From Podospora comata (taxonomy: Eukaryota; Ascomycota; Sordariomycetes; Sordariales; Podosporaceae), in the NCBI GenBank assembly GCA_017354895.1, contig CP071493.1:5642001-5706000 (forward strand): a DNA stretch of 64,000 nucleotides, read 5' to 3'. Below the pieces are notes generated by a model. It ran no database searches and was not told where the DNA came from. It saw only the letters and a program-made list of their open reading frames with translations. Of the stretch, positions 23,867 to 34,075 are shown one piece after another. The number at the start of each line of letters is the position of its first letter. The first letter of the stretch is position 1. The translations under genes and the position numbers were made by a program.

Positions 23867-24253
23867 TGTCACGGCTTGACACTCAGTGGGGCGCAGGCGC
23901 ACCACGGACCAATCGTTAGTATGGGAGCCCGGACCAATCAGAACGGGATCATTGGGATCGAGGATCGATCCAGAAGAGTCAATCCCAAAAGGGACAGTAT
24001 CGATAGGATCGATGGTCGAGTCTATCGATCCAGGACGGCGCCAGGCTTGGCACCGGGACTATATATACGGAGGAACTGGCTGGTGTAGATAGACAGTTCC
24101 GCAGTATGCAATTCAAGCTTGTAGTCACGGTATCTAGTGATTACATCGAGACAAGCCATTGTTGTACACTGTTTAGCTGTACCGAACCAGGATTGTTCAG
24201 AAGTGCCTTCAACCAGTGTCCCTTTCAGAGGTTCTGGATAGGGGTTCGTCACA
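23867..24253 (+). repeat. 5' LTR
   Basis: 387-bp direct repeat with TG..CA ends. It contains a TATATATA-like word near 24060, a plausible core promoter. No difference from the 3' LTR was seen on reading both. Confidence 0.95.
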
Positions 24254-24310
24254 CGTTGCATACTCACTTCAACTCTGTTACGGATAAGTTGAAGGCGTCT
24301 TTTCACCACC

Positions 24311-26092
24311 ATGGCCGGACCTGAGAATATTCAGATGGGAGGCGTCCCGCCTAGCCCAGGCGGCGAGGGACCTTCCACCAGCACCAGACCTGCACTCACT
24401 ACTGCAGAACAGGTCGTCAAGCGCCTTAGGGAGCTTGAGGAAGAGGCTCAGCAGACCCGGGAGCAGATTATCGCCATCACGACCGCACCCAAGTCAACCG
24501 TCAAGTTCCCGGCACCGGAGCGCTATGGAGGAGGAAAGGCAGAGCTTGGAGGGTTCTTGATCCAGCTTAAGACCTATTTTCGTTACTACCCAGACCAGTT
24601 CACCAACGAAGAGTCAAAGGTGATCTTCGCGGCTACCAGACTCAAGGATAGGGCTCTCGCGTGGTTCGAGCCTATCCTCGACAACTACTACGAGCAGGAG
24701 CCGGAGGACCAAGAGAAGATTACTGTGGAATGCTTCGAGAGCTATCGTGTCTTTGAGACTAAGCTCAAGGAGGTATTTGGGGAGTACGATGAGGCAAGGC
24801 GCGCGCAGGAGAGGCTCGCAAGCCTACGTCAGACGCGCTCAGCGGCTGACTACGCGGCTCTATTCAAGATCGACAGCCTGCGTAGCACTATCAACGATGA
24901 GGGGTTGATGCAGCTCTTCTACAACGGCCTCAAGGAAGAGGTGAAGGATGAGTTATATAAGGAGTCGAGGCCTGACACTATCGACAAATATATCGCTATG
25001 GCTATTCGGATCGACGATCGGCAGTTCCAGCGGCGCACGGAGAAGAGAGGCAGCAGGGGTCACTACGGCAACAACAGCAACAAGGGACACTTCGGCAATA
25101 ACCGTCCCAACGACAAGCAAAAGAGAAGATACCCCAGCACTAGCTACTCCGGCACCACACACGCAGGACCGATGGAGGTCGACGCCATACAGCAACAGAG
25201 ACCACAAGGCCGGGGCCAGGGCAGAGACAACCTCAAGTGTTTTAACTGCGGCAAGGCAGGACACTTTAAGAAAGACTGCAGGGCACCCAAGAGACTCGGA
25301 TGGAAAAAGGAGATTGCAGCAACCACCACATCGAGGGGACCGAGGGTTGTAGAGGTCGCAGCCATCGGGTACCAGCAGGGCGAAGCGGCAAGCTTCGAGG
25401 AAGACTCCAACTGGCACGCCAAACAAGAGGAAGCAGAGTTCCAGGAGCTGCGGGAAGCAGTGGAAAGGCCGAAGGCGGAGCACGAAGAAGGAGATCTTCA
25501 GATACAGGCACTGCAGGATCAAATGGCACGAGTCACTGCAGATATCACCACGGAGGTCGTCAAGGACGACAACCCTGTGCTATGGGGAGGACCTACCAGG
25601 TGGACGATGCTAGAGAGGCAGTACGGCAAACACAGAATTACTGTCTCAAAGGAAATAGTATGGCCTGTGAAGCTCGTACACAAGAGCTGGGAAGAAGACT
25701 GGAAGAGCAAGAAGGTCGCCAGTATTAGGATCGCGAAGTTGCCAGGAGACACACCCACACTCATATGGTATACACCCTGTGAGGGAGACACGGCACAACT
25801 TCATCCTAGGCATCCGGAACATCGGAGAGTACCTTGGTTCCAGTGTATTACACACGGATGTGTGGAGCACCACCAGAGCAAGTCGCTACACGGCCACTGG
25901 CCGGTACGCAAGGTGGGCAAGGAGGGCAAGCCACAGCTAGTTAGAAGGACTATGGGAAGATGGGAGGAAGCTAGGCGGGTATGGTTGAGGGACTTCGTGT
26001 GGCTGGCCAACACGGAGCAGGAGGACGCTCTTGAACGACATAACCGCTTGGGAAACGACTCGCGGCCCTTCGCGGGGGCCGTCAACCTCTAA
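24311..26092 (+). CDS. gag ORF of the LTR retrotransposon (593 codons)
   Basis: Structural protein ORF of the Ty3/Gypsy element. A capsid-type helical region (retrotransposon gag domain, around residues 60-230, 'AWFEPILDNYY') is followed by a basic linker and a CCHC zinc knuckle ('CFNCGKAGHFKKDC', near residue 311) for nucleic-acid binding. It lies directly downstream of the 5' LTR and upstream of the pol ORF. Confidence 0.92.
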   Translation: MAGPENIQMGGVPPSPGGEGPSTSTRPALTTAEQVVKRLRELEEEAQQTREQIIAITTAPKSTVKFPAPERYGGGKAELGGFLIQLKTYFRYYPDQFTNEESKVIFAATRLKDRALAWFEPILDNYYEQEPEDQEKITVECFESYRVFETKLKEVFGEYDEARRAQERLASLRQTRSAADYAALFKIDSLRSTINDEGLMQLFYNGLKEEVKDELYKESRPDTIDKYIAMAIRIDDRQFQRRTEKRGSRGHYGNNSNKGHFGNNRPNDKQKRRYPSTSYSGTTHAGPMEVDAIQQQRPQGRGQGRDNLKCFNCGKAGHFKKDCRAPKRLGWKKEIAATTTSRGPRVVEVAAIGYQQGEAASFEEDSNWHAKQEEAEFQELREAVERPKAEHEEGDLQIQALQDQMARVTADITTEVVKDDNPVLWGGPTRWTMLERQYGKHRITVSKEIVWPVKLVHKSWEEDWKSKKVASIRIAKLPGDTPTLIWYTPCEGDTAQLHPRHPEHRRVPWFQCITHGCVEHHQSKSLHGHWPVRKVGKEGKPQLVRRTMGRWEEARRVWLRDFVWLANTEQEDALERHNRLGNDSRPFAGAVNL

Positions 26093-26136
26093 CGGACCAC
26101 GAACGGCATTTTCGCAAGCATCGGCGTAAGGCGAAG

Positions 26137-29100
26137 GTGTGGGACAACGACCCGGCGCTCGTCAGCGAGGTCGCTGCCGCACAGGGAGGAGGCAAGAAAG
26201 ACAAACGCCTCTGGGTTACAACGCACTGGAAGGATATCCAGGCGGTGGCATTGGTAGACGGTGGTGCGGAGACGAACTTGATTTCGCCACAGTTCGTGCA
26301 CCAAGCCCGTATACCATGGAAGAAAAAGAGGGAATGGATCGTTATACAAGGACCATTTCCTACGCAAAAGGTCTATAGGGAAACACTACCCCTGGACATC
26401 ACAGTCGAAGGAAAAACAACTTCAGTTATTTTCGACATTGTGGATATGGGACCCTCGAAGGATATGATCCTAGGGCAACCATGGCATGAAGACTACAACC
26501 CAGACATCGATTGGAGGGATGGTGGCCACCTACGACCAAGAGAGCCTTGGAAGTATCCAACCAACGATGGGAGATCAGGAGCACGCATGGAGCAGAGTGT
26601 GGGACAAGCACCCTCCACGGCACCACCGCAAGGAGCCCAAGAAGTAATGGTGTACTCCATCGATACAGGCGGCAAGATCGAAGAAGTAGGGTTAACGACG
26701 TTGGTGGAGATATCGGAGGTCAATAAGTACGCCTATTACAATAACGTAGAAAAGGGCGAGAAAAAGGTGGTACCGGTGGAATATCAAGGACACCCAGCCT
26801 TCACGGCAAAGCATTTGGAGGGACTCCCAGAGCGAGGGCCGTGGGACCACGAGATTAAGTTAAAAGAAGGAGCCAAGCTACGGCTATTCAAGGTCTACCA
26901 CACCAACGACAAGCAGAGTGAGGAGCTACGGAAGTACTTGGACGAAAATTTAAAGAGAGGACATATTAGGGAGTCCACATCGCTAGCAGGATACCCCGTA
27001 TTCTTCGTGCCGAAGAAGGACGGTGGCTTGCGACTGTGTGTGGACTACCGGCAGCTGAATAACGAGACGGTGAAAAACAGCTACCCGCTACCGTTAATAT
27101 CCAGGTTACGGAGTCAACTAGCAGGGGCGCGATACTTCACACGCTTGGATATGCCTGTCGGGTACGCCCATATACGGATCAAGGAAGGAGACGAATGGAA
27201 GACAGCGTTTCGCACACCCTATGGTCATTTCGAGTATCTCGTGATGCCATTTGGGCTAACCAATGCGCCCGCGACGTTCCAATCTCTCGTTGACCATACG
27301 ATACGGAAGTACCTCGACAAGACAGCAGTGTGTTATCTCGACGACGTTCTTATCTACTCACGCACTCTGGAGGAGCACAAGCGACACGTACGAGAGATAC
27401 TCGACGCGCTACACGGAGCCGGACTCTCAGTTAACAAGGAGAAGAGCGAGTTCCACGTACAAAAGACAGTATATCTGGGATATCTGATATCGCCAGGTGA
27501 GGTTCGCATAGAACCTAGGAAAATTGCGGCAGTCAAGGACTGGCCTACGCCGCAGTCACAGACACACGTCAGGGAATTCTTAGGGTTTACGAACTTCTAT
27601 CGGATGTTCATCCGTGGGTACGCGAGCATCGCGCGGCCACTCAACCACTTGACCAAGAAGGACGTGGAGTTCCGGTGGGGGCAGGAAGAAGAGCAGGCCT
27701 TTCAGGAGCTAAAAGAGGCTATTTTGAAGGACCCGGTGCTCAAATTGCCAGACCCCAGTCGACCATTTGAGGTCGAGGCAGATGCATCAGACTACGCGAT
27801 CGGTGGACAACTGGGACAGCGAGACGATGACGGCAAACTGCACCCGGTAGCCTTCTTTTCGAAGAAGCTTGAAGGGGCACGTCAGAACTACCCAATCCAC
27901 GATAAGGAGCTACTCGCCATCATCGAAGCATTCGAGGAGTGGAGACCATACCTTAGTGGCACTAAGTACGAAGTGCAGGTCTATACGGACCACAAGAATC
28001 TACGGTACTTCACCACCACGAAGGTCCTCAACGCGCGGCAGACACGATGGTCAGAGTTTCTCTCGGAATTTAATTTCCAGATCAACTATAAGAAGGGTTC
28101 GGAGAACGCCAGGGCAGACGCACTTAGCCGGCGTGCCGACCATCACAAGGATGCACCCAGGGAGTCACCACCACTACTTAAGGAGGCGCCAGATGGCACT
28201 CTCAAGCATCCACTGCAGCCGTGGATGGAGTGTTGCGCAGTGTATCGCGAGAGGGCCACTTCCAGCAAGTACCAAGGGAAGTTGGGCAGCGATATCACAG
28301 AGCAATACTGGCAGGAAGAGCTGGAGCCACAGGGCATCCAGAAAGACAGTCAGGGAAGACTGTGGTACAAGAATCGAGCGTACGTGAAGCCAGGTAACAG
28401 GACGACACTGGTGATGGAGATTCACGCATCGAAGCTCGGAGGACACATGGGTATCGCAAAGACCATGGAAAAGATCAAGCAGCACTTTGACTGGCCAAGG
28501 ATCAAGGACGACGTCAAGGAAGCCATCCAGTCATGCCACACGTGCGAGAGAACGAGGGTTGCGAGGCACAAGCCTTATGGATTTCTGGAGCCACTACCAG
28601 TAGCGGAACGGCCATGGAGTTCAGTCACGATGGACTTCATCACCAAGCTACCAGAGTCTAAGGACACGGCAACCGGCGTCAAGTACGACAGTATATTGAC
28701 GGTAGTCGACAGGCTCACCAAGTGGGCATACTTCTTGCCATACAAGGAGACCTGGTCGGCAGAGCAACTGGCGGATATAGTACTACGGCATGTCACAGCA
28801 ACACACACATGGCCAAGAGAGTTCATCACGGACCGCGACACCAAATTCGTATCGAAGTTTTGGAGAGCGTTGATGACGAGGCTAGGGGTAGTGAGTAAGG
28901 CGTCATCGGCCTACCACCCTCAGACAGACGGCCAGACGGAACGGCTCAACCAGATCGTGGAACAGTACCTACGGAATTACATCAATTTCGAGCAGGACGA
29001 TTGGGTTGAACTGCTGCCTACGGCACAGCTGGCGTACAACACATCGCCAACGGAGACCACGAGAGTCACACCCTTCTTCGCGAATTTCGGCTACGAGGCA

Positions 29101-29652
29101 GACCTACGGCAGGGACCTACGGTTGAGGTGCCCAGGGCTGGGGTCAAGGCAGACAAGATGCACATGCTCCACGGCAAGCTTAAGCAAGAACTGGAGTTTG
29201 TGAGGGAAAGGATGCGGAAATACTATAACACCAAAAGGCTCGAGGGACCTCGCCTTAAGGGGGGAGACATGGTATTCCTTTCCACACGCAATTTACGCAC
29301 CAAAAGACCTAGTAAGAAGCTGGACCACAGGAGAGTGGGCCCGTTCAGGGTCAAAAGAAAGATATCGGAGACGGCATTTGAACTGGAGCTACCCAGTACG
29401 ATGCGTCTACGGTCACATACTTTCCACATCTCACTTCTGGAGCCCGCACCACCGGCAAGCAAGGCCAATATGCAGGAAGCAGCGGAAGACGAAGAAGAAG
29501 AGTACGAAGTAGAAGAGATACTGGATTCACGGCTCAACAGAGGGCAATTGGAGTATTTAGTCAGTTGGTTAGGATATCCAGCTACAGACAACTCGTGGGA
29601 ACCAGAGGCAAACCTTAACTGCCCAGACAAGCAAAAAGAGTTCCACCGGTAG
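26137..29652 (+). CDS. pol ORF of the LTR retrotransposon (protease, RT, RNase H, integrase, chromodomain)
   Basis: About 1,170 codons. Domains in order: aspartic-protease-like region ('DGGAETNLIS', near residue 47), reverse transcriptase ('CYLDDVLIYS', near 405), RNase H ('VEADASDYAIGGQLG', near 550; 'YTDHKNLRYF', near 620), integrase with an HHCC-type zinc region ('CHTCERTR', near 800) and catalytic core ('TVVDRLTKWA', 'ITDRDTKF', 'YHPQTDGQTERLNQ'), and a C-terminal chromodomain ('YEVEEILDSRL..LVSWLGYP..NSWEPE'). The chromodomain marks the chromovirus clade and is thought to target insertion to heterochromatin. In this family pol is expressed through gag-pol read-through or frameshifting. 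Confidence 0.93.
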   Translation: MWDNDPALVSEVAAAQGGGKKDKRLWVTTHWKDIQAVALVDGGAETNLISPQFVHQARIPWKKKREWIVIQGPFPTQKVYRETLPLDITVEGKTTSVIFDIVDMGPSKDMILGQPWHEDYNPDIDWRDGGHLRPREPWKYPTNDGRSGARMEQSVGQAPSTAPPQGAQEVMVYSIDTGGKIEEVGLTTLVEISEVNKYAYYNNVEKGEKKVVPVEYQGHPAFTAKHLEGLPERGPWDHEIKLKEGAKLRLFKVYHTNDKQSEELRKYLDENLKRGHIRESTSLAGYPVFFVPKKDGGLRLCVDYRQLNNETVKNSYPLPLISRLRSQLAGARYFTRLDMPVGYAHIRIKEGDEWKTAFRTPYGHFEYLVMPFGLTNAPATFQSLVDHTIRKYLDKTAVCYLDDVLIYSRTLEEHKRHVREILDALHGAGLSVNKEKSEFHVQKTVYLGYLISPGEVRIEPRKIAAVKDWPTPQSQTHVREFLGFTNFYRMFIRGYASIARPLNHLTKKDVEFRWGQEEEQAFQELKEAILKDPVLKLPDPSRPFEVEADASDYAIGGQLGQRDDDGKLHPVAFFSKKLEGARQNYPIHDKELLAIIEAFEEWRPYLSGTKYEVQVYTDHKNLRYFTTTKVLNARQTRWSEFLSEFNFQINYKKGSENARADALSRRADHHKDAPRESPPLLKEAPDGTLKHPLQPWMECCAVYRERATSSKYQGKLGSDITEQYWQEELEPQGIQKDSQGRLWYKNRAYVKPGNRTTLVMEIHASKLGGHMGIAKTMEKIKQHFDWPRIKDDVKEAIQSCHTCERTRVARHKPYGFLEPLPVAERPWSSVTMDFITKLPESKDTATGVKYDSILTVVDRLTKWAYFLPYKETWSAEQLADIVLRHVTATHTWPREFITDRDTKFVSKFWRALMTRLGVVSKASSAYHPQTDGQTERLNQIVEQYLRNYINFEQDDWVELLPTAQLAYNTSPTETTRVTPFFANFGYEADLRQGPTVEVPRAGVKADKMHMLHGKLKQELEFVRERMRKYYNTKRLEGPRLKGGDMVFLSTRNLRTKRPSKKLDHRRVGPFRVKRKISETAFELELPSTMRLRSHTFHISLLEPAPPASKANMQEAAEDEEEEYEVEEILDSRLNRGQLEYLVSWLGYPATDNSWEPEANLNCPDKQKEFHR

Positions 29653-29687
29653 TACCTAGACCGACCAAAATCCAGGCAAAAAGAACA

Positions 29688-29798
29688 CACGTTTAGAAAG
29701 ACCCTGTCGAGTTTTTCTAAACGTGGAGAACCTCAGCAGGAATCGAACCTACGCCTCCGACGTGGTAGTCGACGTGCTACACACTACACTACAAGGTT
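29688..29798 (-). repeat. tRNA-like sequence plus hairpin, module 1, inside the LTR element
   Basis: On the minus strand a 70-nt tRNA-like fold (29729-29798) has an acceptor-like stem (AACCT..AGGTT), an A-box-like 'GTGTAGTG' and a T-loop 'GGTTCGATTCC'. It is followed by a perfect 12-bp inverted repeat (29688-29699 with 29714-29725). It has the same design as module 2, so the pair arose by duplication. It is not a canonical tRNA: the anticodon stem is weak. Confidence 0.65.
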
Positions 29799-29894
29799 GG
29801 CAGGTACGAGGGAATCCAGGCCCAACTAGCACCACACGCTTCCACCGCCGCAAGAAAAGACATACCACCAACGGGGCAGCCAAAAAGGGAGATC

Positions 29895-30011
29895 TGTACT
29901 CAAATTCACGGAGGGGTGTCCATGAATTTGAATACAGAAGAACCTCGATAGGAATCGAACCTGCGCCTTCGGCAGAAGAAGCCGACGTGCCACGCACTAC
30001 ACCACGAGGTT
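29895..30011 (-). repeat. tRNA-like sequence plus hairpin, module 2, inside the LTR element
   Basis: Minus-strand 71-nt tRNA-like fold (29941-30011) with a perfect 7-bp acceptor stem (AACCTCG/CGAGGTT), A-box-like 'GTGGTGTAGTG', a 5-bp anticodon stem (TCGGC/GCCGA) whose loop would show CTT, and 'GGTTCGATTCC' in the T arm. A hairpin with 13 of 14 matched bases follows (29895-29908 with 29923-29936). No CCA-ready discriminator context was tested. Could be captured or mimicked tRNA sequence. Confidence 0.68.
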
Positions 30012-30152
30012 GGAAGGTGTGAGGGGGCCCAGATATAAAGACTGCCACGCGTCTTAACTACCTTGGGAAGTGGAAGGCGCGCCACTAGCAGTATCCTGCG
30101 CGGCCAGGAAGGAAGGACCGGCCGTGCCCGGATCCAGGGAGAAGTCAGGTGA

Positions 30153-30737
30153 CTAGTCGAAGCCTGAGGAAGGACCCAGGAAGGAGAAGTCGGAAGGAAC
30201 GGTAGCGGAGGACTCTGCCACGGAAGGATTCCGAGGATCTGGAGAAGCAGGGGCCGGAGGAAGGGCGTCGCCGGACGACGAAGTAGCCTGTGCCGCCAGA
30301 GCAGCCTCCTCCTGTTCAACACGCTCTAGCTCTTCAACACTGTCGAGGCCACGAGAGACGGCCGCAGCCATTCGCTCAAACCACATTCGTTTCTGCAAGC
30401 GTAGGCGGTTGATTTTCTGATCCAGGGCCGCGCGCTGGGACTCAGCCTCTGCCATCTCAGTCTCTATCTGGTCATGTTGAGAGATGACTTTGCGGAGCTG
30501 TTGGACGGACAACCCGCGGGCGTCGCAGAGGGATTGGTTGTGCTCTATGCAGGAAGCACAACGCTCAGAAATAGAAGGGGAAATCTTGCAAGTGAAACCA
30601 CGCTTCTCGCAAAAGGAACAAGCACGCTTCATAATGATGGGAAACCGTAGGACGGAGGCAAGTAGCTCGTCACGATCCGCTGTTTTCGGGTGTGGAGGTT
30701 TAGTACCGGGGCGTGCCTTGCGTACGCGGTTAGACAT
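30153..30737 (-). CDS. Antisense ORF in the LTR element: small Zn2Cys6-like, coiled-coil protein (194 aa)
   Basis: Open from ATG 30737 on the strand opposite to gag-pol, in the 3' region of the element. Six cysteines near residues 40-71 follow the spacing C-x2-C-x6-C-x9-C-x2-C-x7-C ('CSFCEKRGFTC', then 'CASCIEHNQSLC'), which fits the fungal Zn2Cys6 binuclear-cluster pattern. The preceding region is basic ('RVRKARPGTKPPHPK'). A predicted coiled coil follows (residues about 78-145, 'QIETEMAEAESQRAALDQKI'), then an Ala/Pro/Ser-rich acidic tail. A DNA- or RNA-binding dimer is the natural reading, but no known retroelement protein of this kind comes to mind. The 3' LTR lies upstream of its start and could supply the promoter. 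It looks whole. Confidence 0.7.
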   Translation of the reverse strand: MSNRVRKARPGTKPPHPKTADRDELLASVLRFPIIMKRACSFCEKRGFTCKISPSISERCASCIEHNQSLCDARGLSVQQLRKVISQHDQIETEMAEAESQRAALDQKINRLRLQKRMWFERMAAAVSRGLDSVEELERVEQEEAALAAQATSSSGDALPPAPASPDPRNPSVAESSATVPSDFSFLGPSSGFD

Positions 30738-30825
30738 CGTGAAGCATGATGAAAAGGAGAAAAAGGGGGAAACTTACAAGTGTTGGCAGACGTAGGAGAG
30801 TAGGCTAGGCCGACGGGACTTCGGC

Positions 30826-30841
30826 CTGGGAGGGGGGAGCG
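30826..30841 (+). other. Polypurine tract of the LTR element
   Basis: A G/A-rich run ending a few bases before the 3' LTR, at the expected position of the plus-strand priming site. Confidence 0.65.
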
Positions 30842-30844
30842 TCG

Positions 30845-31231
30845 TGTCACGGCTTGACACTCAGTGGGGCGCAGGCGCACCACGGACCAATCGTTAGTAT
30901 GGGAGCCCGGACCAATCAGAACGGGATCATTGGGATCGAGGATCGATCCAGAAGAGTCAATCCCAAAAGGGACAGTATCGATAGGATCGATGGTCGAGTC
31001 TATCGATCCAGGACGGCGCCAGGCTTGGCACCGGGACTATATATACGGAGGAACTGGCTGGTGTAGATAGACAGTTCCGCAGTATGCAATTCAAGCTTGT
31101 AGTCACGGTATCTAGTGATTACATCGAGACAAGCCATTGTTGTACACTGTTTAGCTGTACCGAACCAGGATTGTTCAGAAGTGCCTTCAACCAGTGTCCC
31201 TTTCAGAGGTTCTGGATAGGGGTTCGTCACA
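30845..31231 (+). repeat. 3' LTR
   Basis: 387-bp direct copy of the 5' LTR, followed by CGATG (31232-31236), the second copy of the target-site duplication. Confidence 0.95.
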
Positions 31232-31236
31232 CGATG

Positions 31237-34075
31237 GTACATAGATGATCATGATTTCGGCTTTAGAGATCGGAGTGGTAAATGTCCAGATATACAAAAA
31301 GTTATGCTTCATGATTATTCCGCCTAACAGCCTGAAAATACGAGCTCATGTACCGAAGTACCTATATTTTTTACCGCCCGTTTTATTTTCGATTTTTATT
31401 ATCTGTCGGCGCTTACATGCTTCAGGTTCATTGGAAGACTGAGGCGTGTAAATATAGAAGATAGGGAGAAAAATCTTCCTCAGTTTTTGGCAGTATGTCT
31501 TCCGAAATCTGCATCGGATTTCCCTGGAAATGACAGTCTGGATGTTCTTCAGAAACTTTGAACAGCTCCCACTTGATAGGGTCATCTATCATGAAGCAGT
31601 TTTCAGAATCGGCCCATTCCATGAAGAAATTCATGCTGCAGCTAACCCGAAGATAGATGTTGAACAAATGCAGGGACAGCTTTCACCAAGCGACACATTT
31701 GATCTGCCGTTATGGACCAGGCAGAAGGGACCTCTTGATGCACGCTCCCATTCCCTGTCGCATTGGTGAGCCAAAGCTTTTCCCGACAATCCCAGCAGTA
31801 CTGGAGTATAAAGAAGTAGGTCGGGTCAGAGTGAATGTCCAGACTGTGAATGTGGAGAGGGAACGGGCCCTTGATATATCCATTTAGTTTGGCAAAAACT
31901 TTGAGTGTGACGAACTCCAGTTGCTCACGCTTACACAACCGGCTGCGATGTCGGCGCTTTGGGGTGCGAGACCTCTTGACGTCCAGTACATATATCTTAT
32001 CACGAAGTTGACCGCTGTGCTTATTAACACCTGCCTCCCTTCTTATGTCTGATGCATCGCCAAGAGACGTGGGGTCTGGGCATGACTTGGTGTATAATCG
32101 CTTTTCTGGCGGTGATACAGTTAACCACTGTTATGTCTGTTCAGCTGTCATTCAAAATAGTACCTGGATTGGCAAGATAATGGTCCAAATTTGTTGCAGA
32201 TATCTTGTCATGCATGCCATTTTCTGCCTCACAGTTCTCGTCAGGGCAAAGGATGTAGCCCGATACCACTGCGTCTCTATGCAACAGACCGTTCTATCTG
32301 TTTTGATGGATACGTAGATGGAAAGCAAATCTTTACATCAAGATGTGGTACGTGATGAAGTGGATATCAAACATATAGCTTTGCTAACACTTCAAGGCCA
32401 TGTGCTATACGCTTCTTGTCTTAGCGATTGGGAGAGAATGGAGTATACCCGGTGCCTATCTTATAAAACACCTACGATAAAACGGGATTTTCTTGCGGTT
32501 AATTTCTCATACCGGGGGAGCATGCAAAAGACTCTTTAGAGATTGAGACAGACACCTGAATTATATGCAACCTAAGACTATTCTGCATTCCCCGAAAAGC
32601 AAAACTTTAGGCTATCCAACTTAATCCTAGCCCAGCTAAGACTTTATATCAAAGAGGGCGGCATCTAGATACTGTGGTAAGCAGATGGGATTTGGACCTC
32701 ATCTCCTGGGTGTTGACATACGGTCCTGTTCCCAGATGGCAACTCAGACTTTTTTCTTCCAGAAGTTGTAGCTTTAGGAAGAAATTCTGCCATGTCGCAA
32801 AGCCCTGCGGAGCCTGGTATTAATTTTATTAGCATGATCCTTCAGCACACGCTACTTATATTTCTTCTTTATTATACGAAACAGCTCCTATAATGATTTA
32901 ATTGTAGTAACTAAGCCTGCGAAAGCGGTAGCTGATACTAAGGAACTAGGAAAATATAACGCTATAAGTGCTAATTTATTGATTGAATGCGATAAAGGAG
33001 CTTAGGTATGTATGTAAATATGAAACGGAACTGTAGTTAAGATAAGTAGTATATTGGTTATATGACGATTTAACTAGGCCTTTACCTTGACTTGCAAATC
33101 AGGTATTCGAACTCAAACTGGTTGATTTGGACATTTCGAATCAAACACATTTTTTCCAAGCTGAAAGTGACAGGGGGGTAGGGTGGAAGAGGCAGTGCTG
33201 CTCCTAACTACACACACCACCCAAGTCCAAAAGTGGTAATACATTTCCCTTGACCGGGAAGAACATTTTTGAACTTACCGCGAACGACTTGGCAAAGTTG
33301 GCGGTGAGAAGCGGTGTTCGCGCCGAGGGGAGATCGCCGAGGGGAGATCACAGAGTGAAAATCGCAGGAAAGGATTGGGGAGGTAGGGAGGAAATGAATG
33401 GTCAGGCTGTGATAAGGGGTCGGTGCTAACCTGGAAGATGTGGTCGGTGTGTGGTGACTAGAACGGAAAGAGGATTTAAGGGAACAAGAATTTGAAAGTA
33501 CGTTCCTTCCGCGTCCTCGAGGTGAGTGGGAACTGGCAGGAGCAACTCCAGCGCCTCCTGCCTCCTGCCTTCTGGACTGCGGGGCTCCTGCCTTCCCAGC
33601 AGACTAGCTCCTGCCTCCCAGCCAAGACTCACATGTGTAAGGTACGTACCATATTCTGGATCGACCTTGAAATCGGTCTGAGTTGATGATTTGACCAAGG
33701 CTCATCAGAGTCCGGCCGAAATCTCGCCTTTCCCATTTGCAATAGTCATTCGCGTGCGGTGATCTCGACCACTGGCGCAAGCTTCATTGCAATGCCTCGC
33801 TCATTTCTTGAGCAGATGACACCGCGTGCGTCGACCCGGTGTCCCTCGTACTCAAGATTGTCTGGTAAATGATCCGTCAAGGTACCTTCTGAAACAAGAC
33901 AAGGATTGGAGAGGTGCTGGCATATGGATTCAGAGGATCATCCGCGACCTTGAAACAAGCAACTATGCTCTAAATAGGTATTCTGGGGGCCATATGTATA
34001 GATGCTTCTTTTTTACACCTCGACTTGCATGCTAACAGAATGTTCTCCGACTAGGTGTATTGACCGTCCACGATT
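31237..34075. other. Gene-poor, A/T-rich DNA right of the LTR element
   Basis: A minus-strand frame is open from about 32134 to 31642 (about 165 codons, with 'FILQYCWDCREKLWLTNATG') and overlaps another open frame to 31428. There is no ATG and no recognised family, so this may be a gene remnant. The rest, including 32550-33100, is A/T-rich with no coding signal. Around 33325-33350 the 15-mer CGCCGAGGGGAGATC is repeated head to tail, and 33550-33620 has several CTCCTGCC words. No RNA gene recognised. Confidence 0.45.

Larger units (their letters stand above)
23867..31231 (+). mobile_element. Ty3/Gypsy LTR retrotransposon, chromovirus clade, whole-looking and young
   Basis: A 7,365-bp element bounded by two direct 387-bp LTRs (23867-24253 and 30845-31231), each starting TGTCACGG and ending CGTCACA, flanked by the 5-bp duplication CGATG (23862-23866 and 31232-31236). 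Internal parts in order: gag ORF, pol ORF with protease, reverse transcriptase, RNase H, integrase and chromodomain, then a 1.1-kb 3' region with two tRNA-like/hairpin modules and an antisense ORF, and a purine-rich tract just before the 3' LTR. Domain order with integrase last places it in Ty3/Gypsy. By eye the LTRs are identical, so insertion is very recent. It looks whole, with no breaks counted in gag or pol. Confidence 0.93.

Noticed and set aside
31530-31887. Plus ORFs after the LTR element
   Set aside because: They are complementary to a longer minus open frame and have no family likeness; neither strand gives an ATG-started gene.
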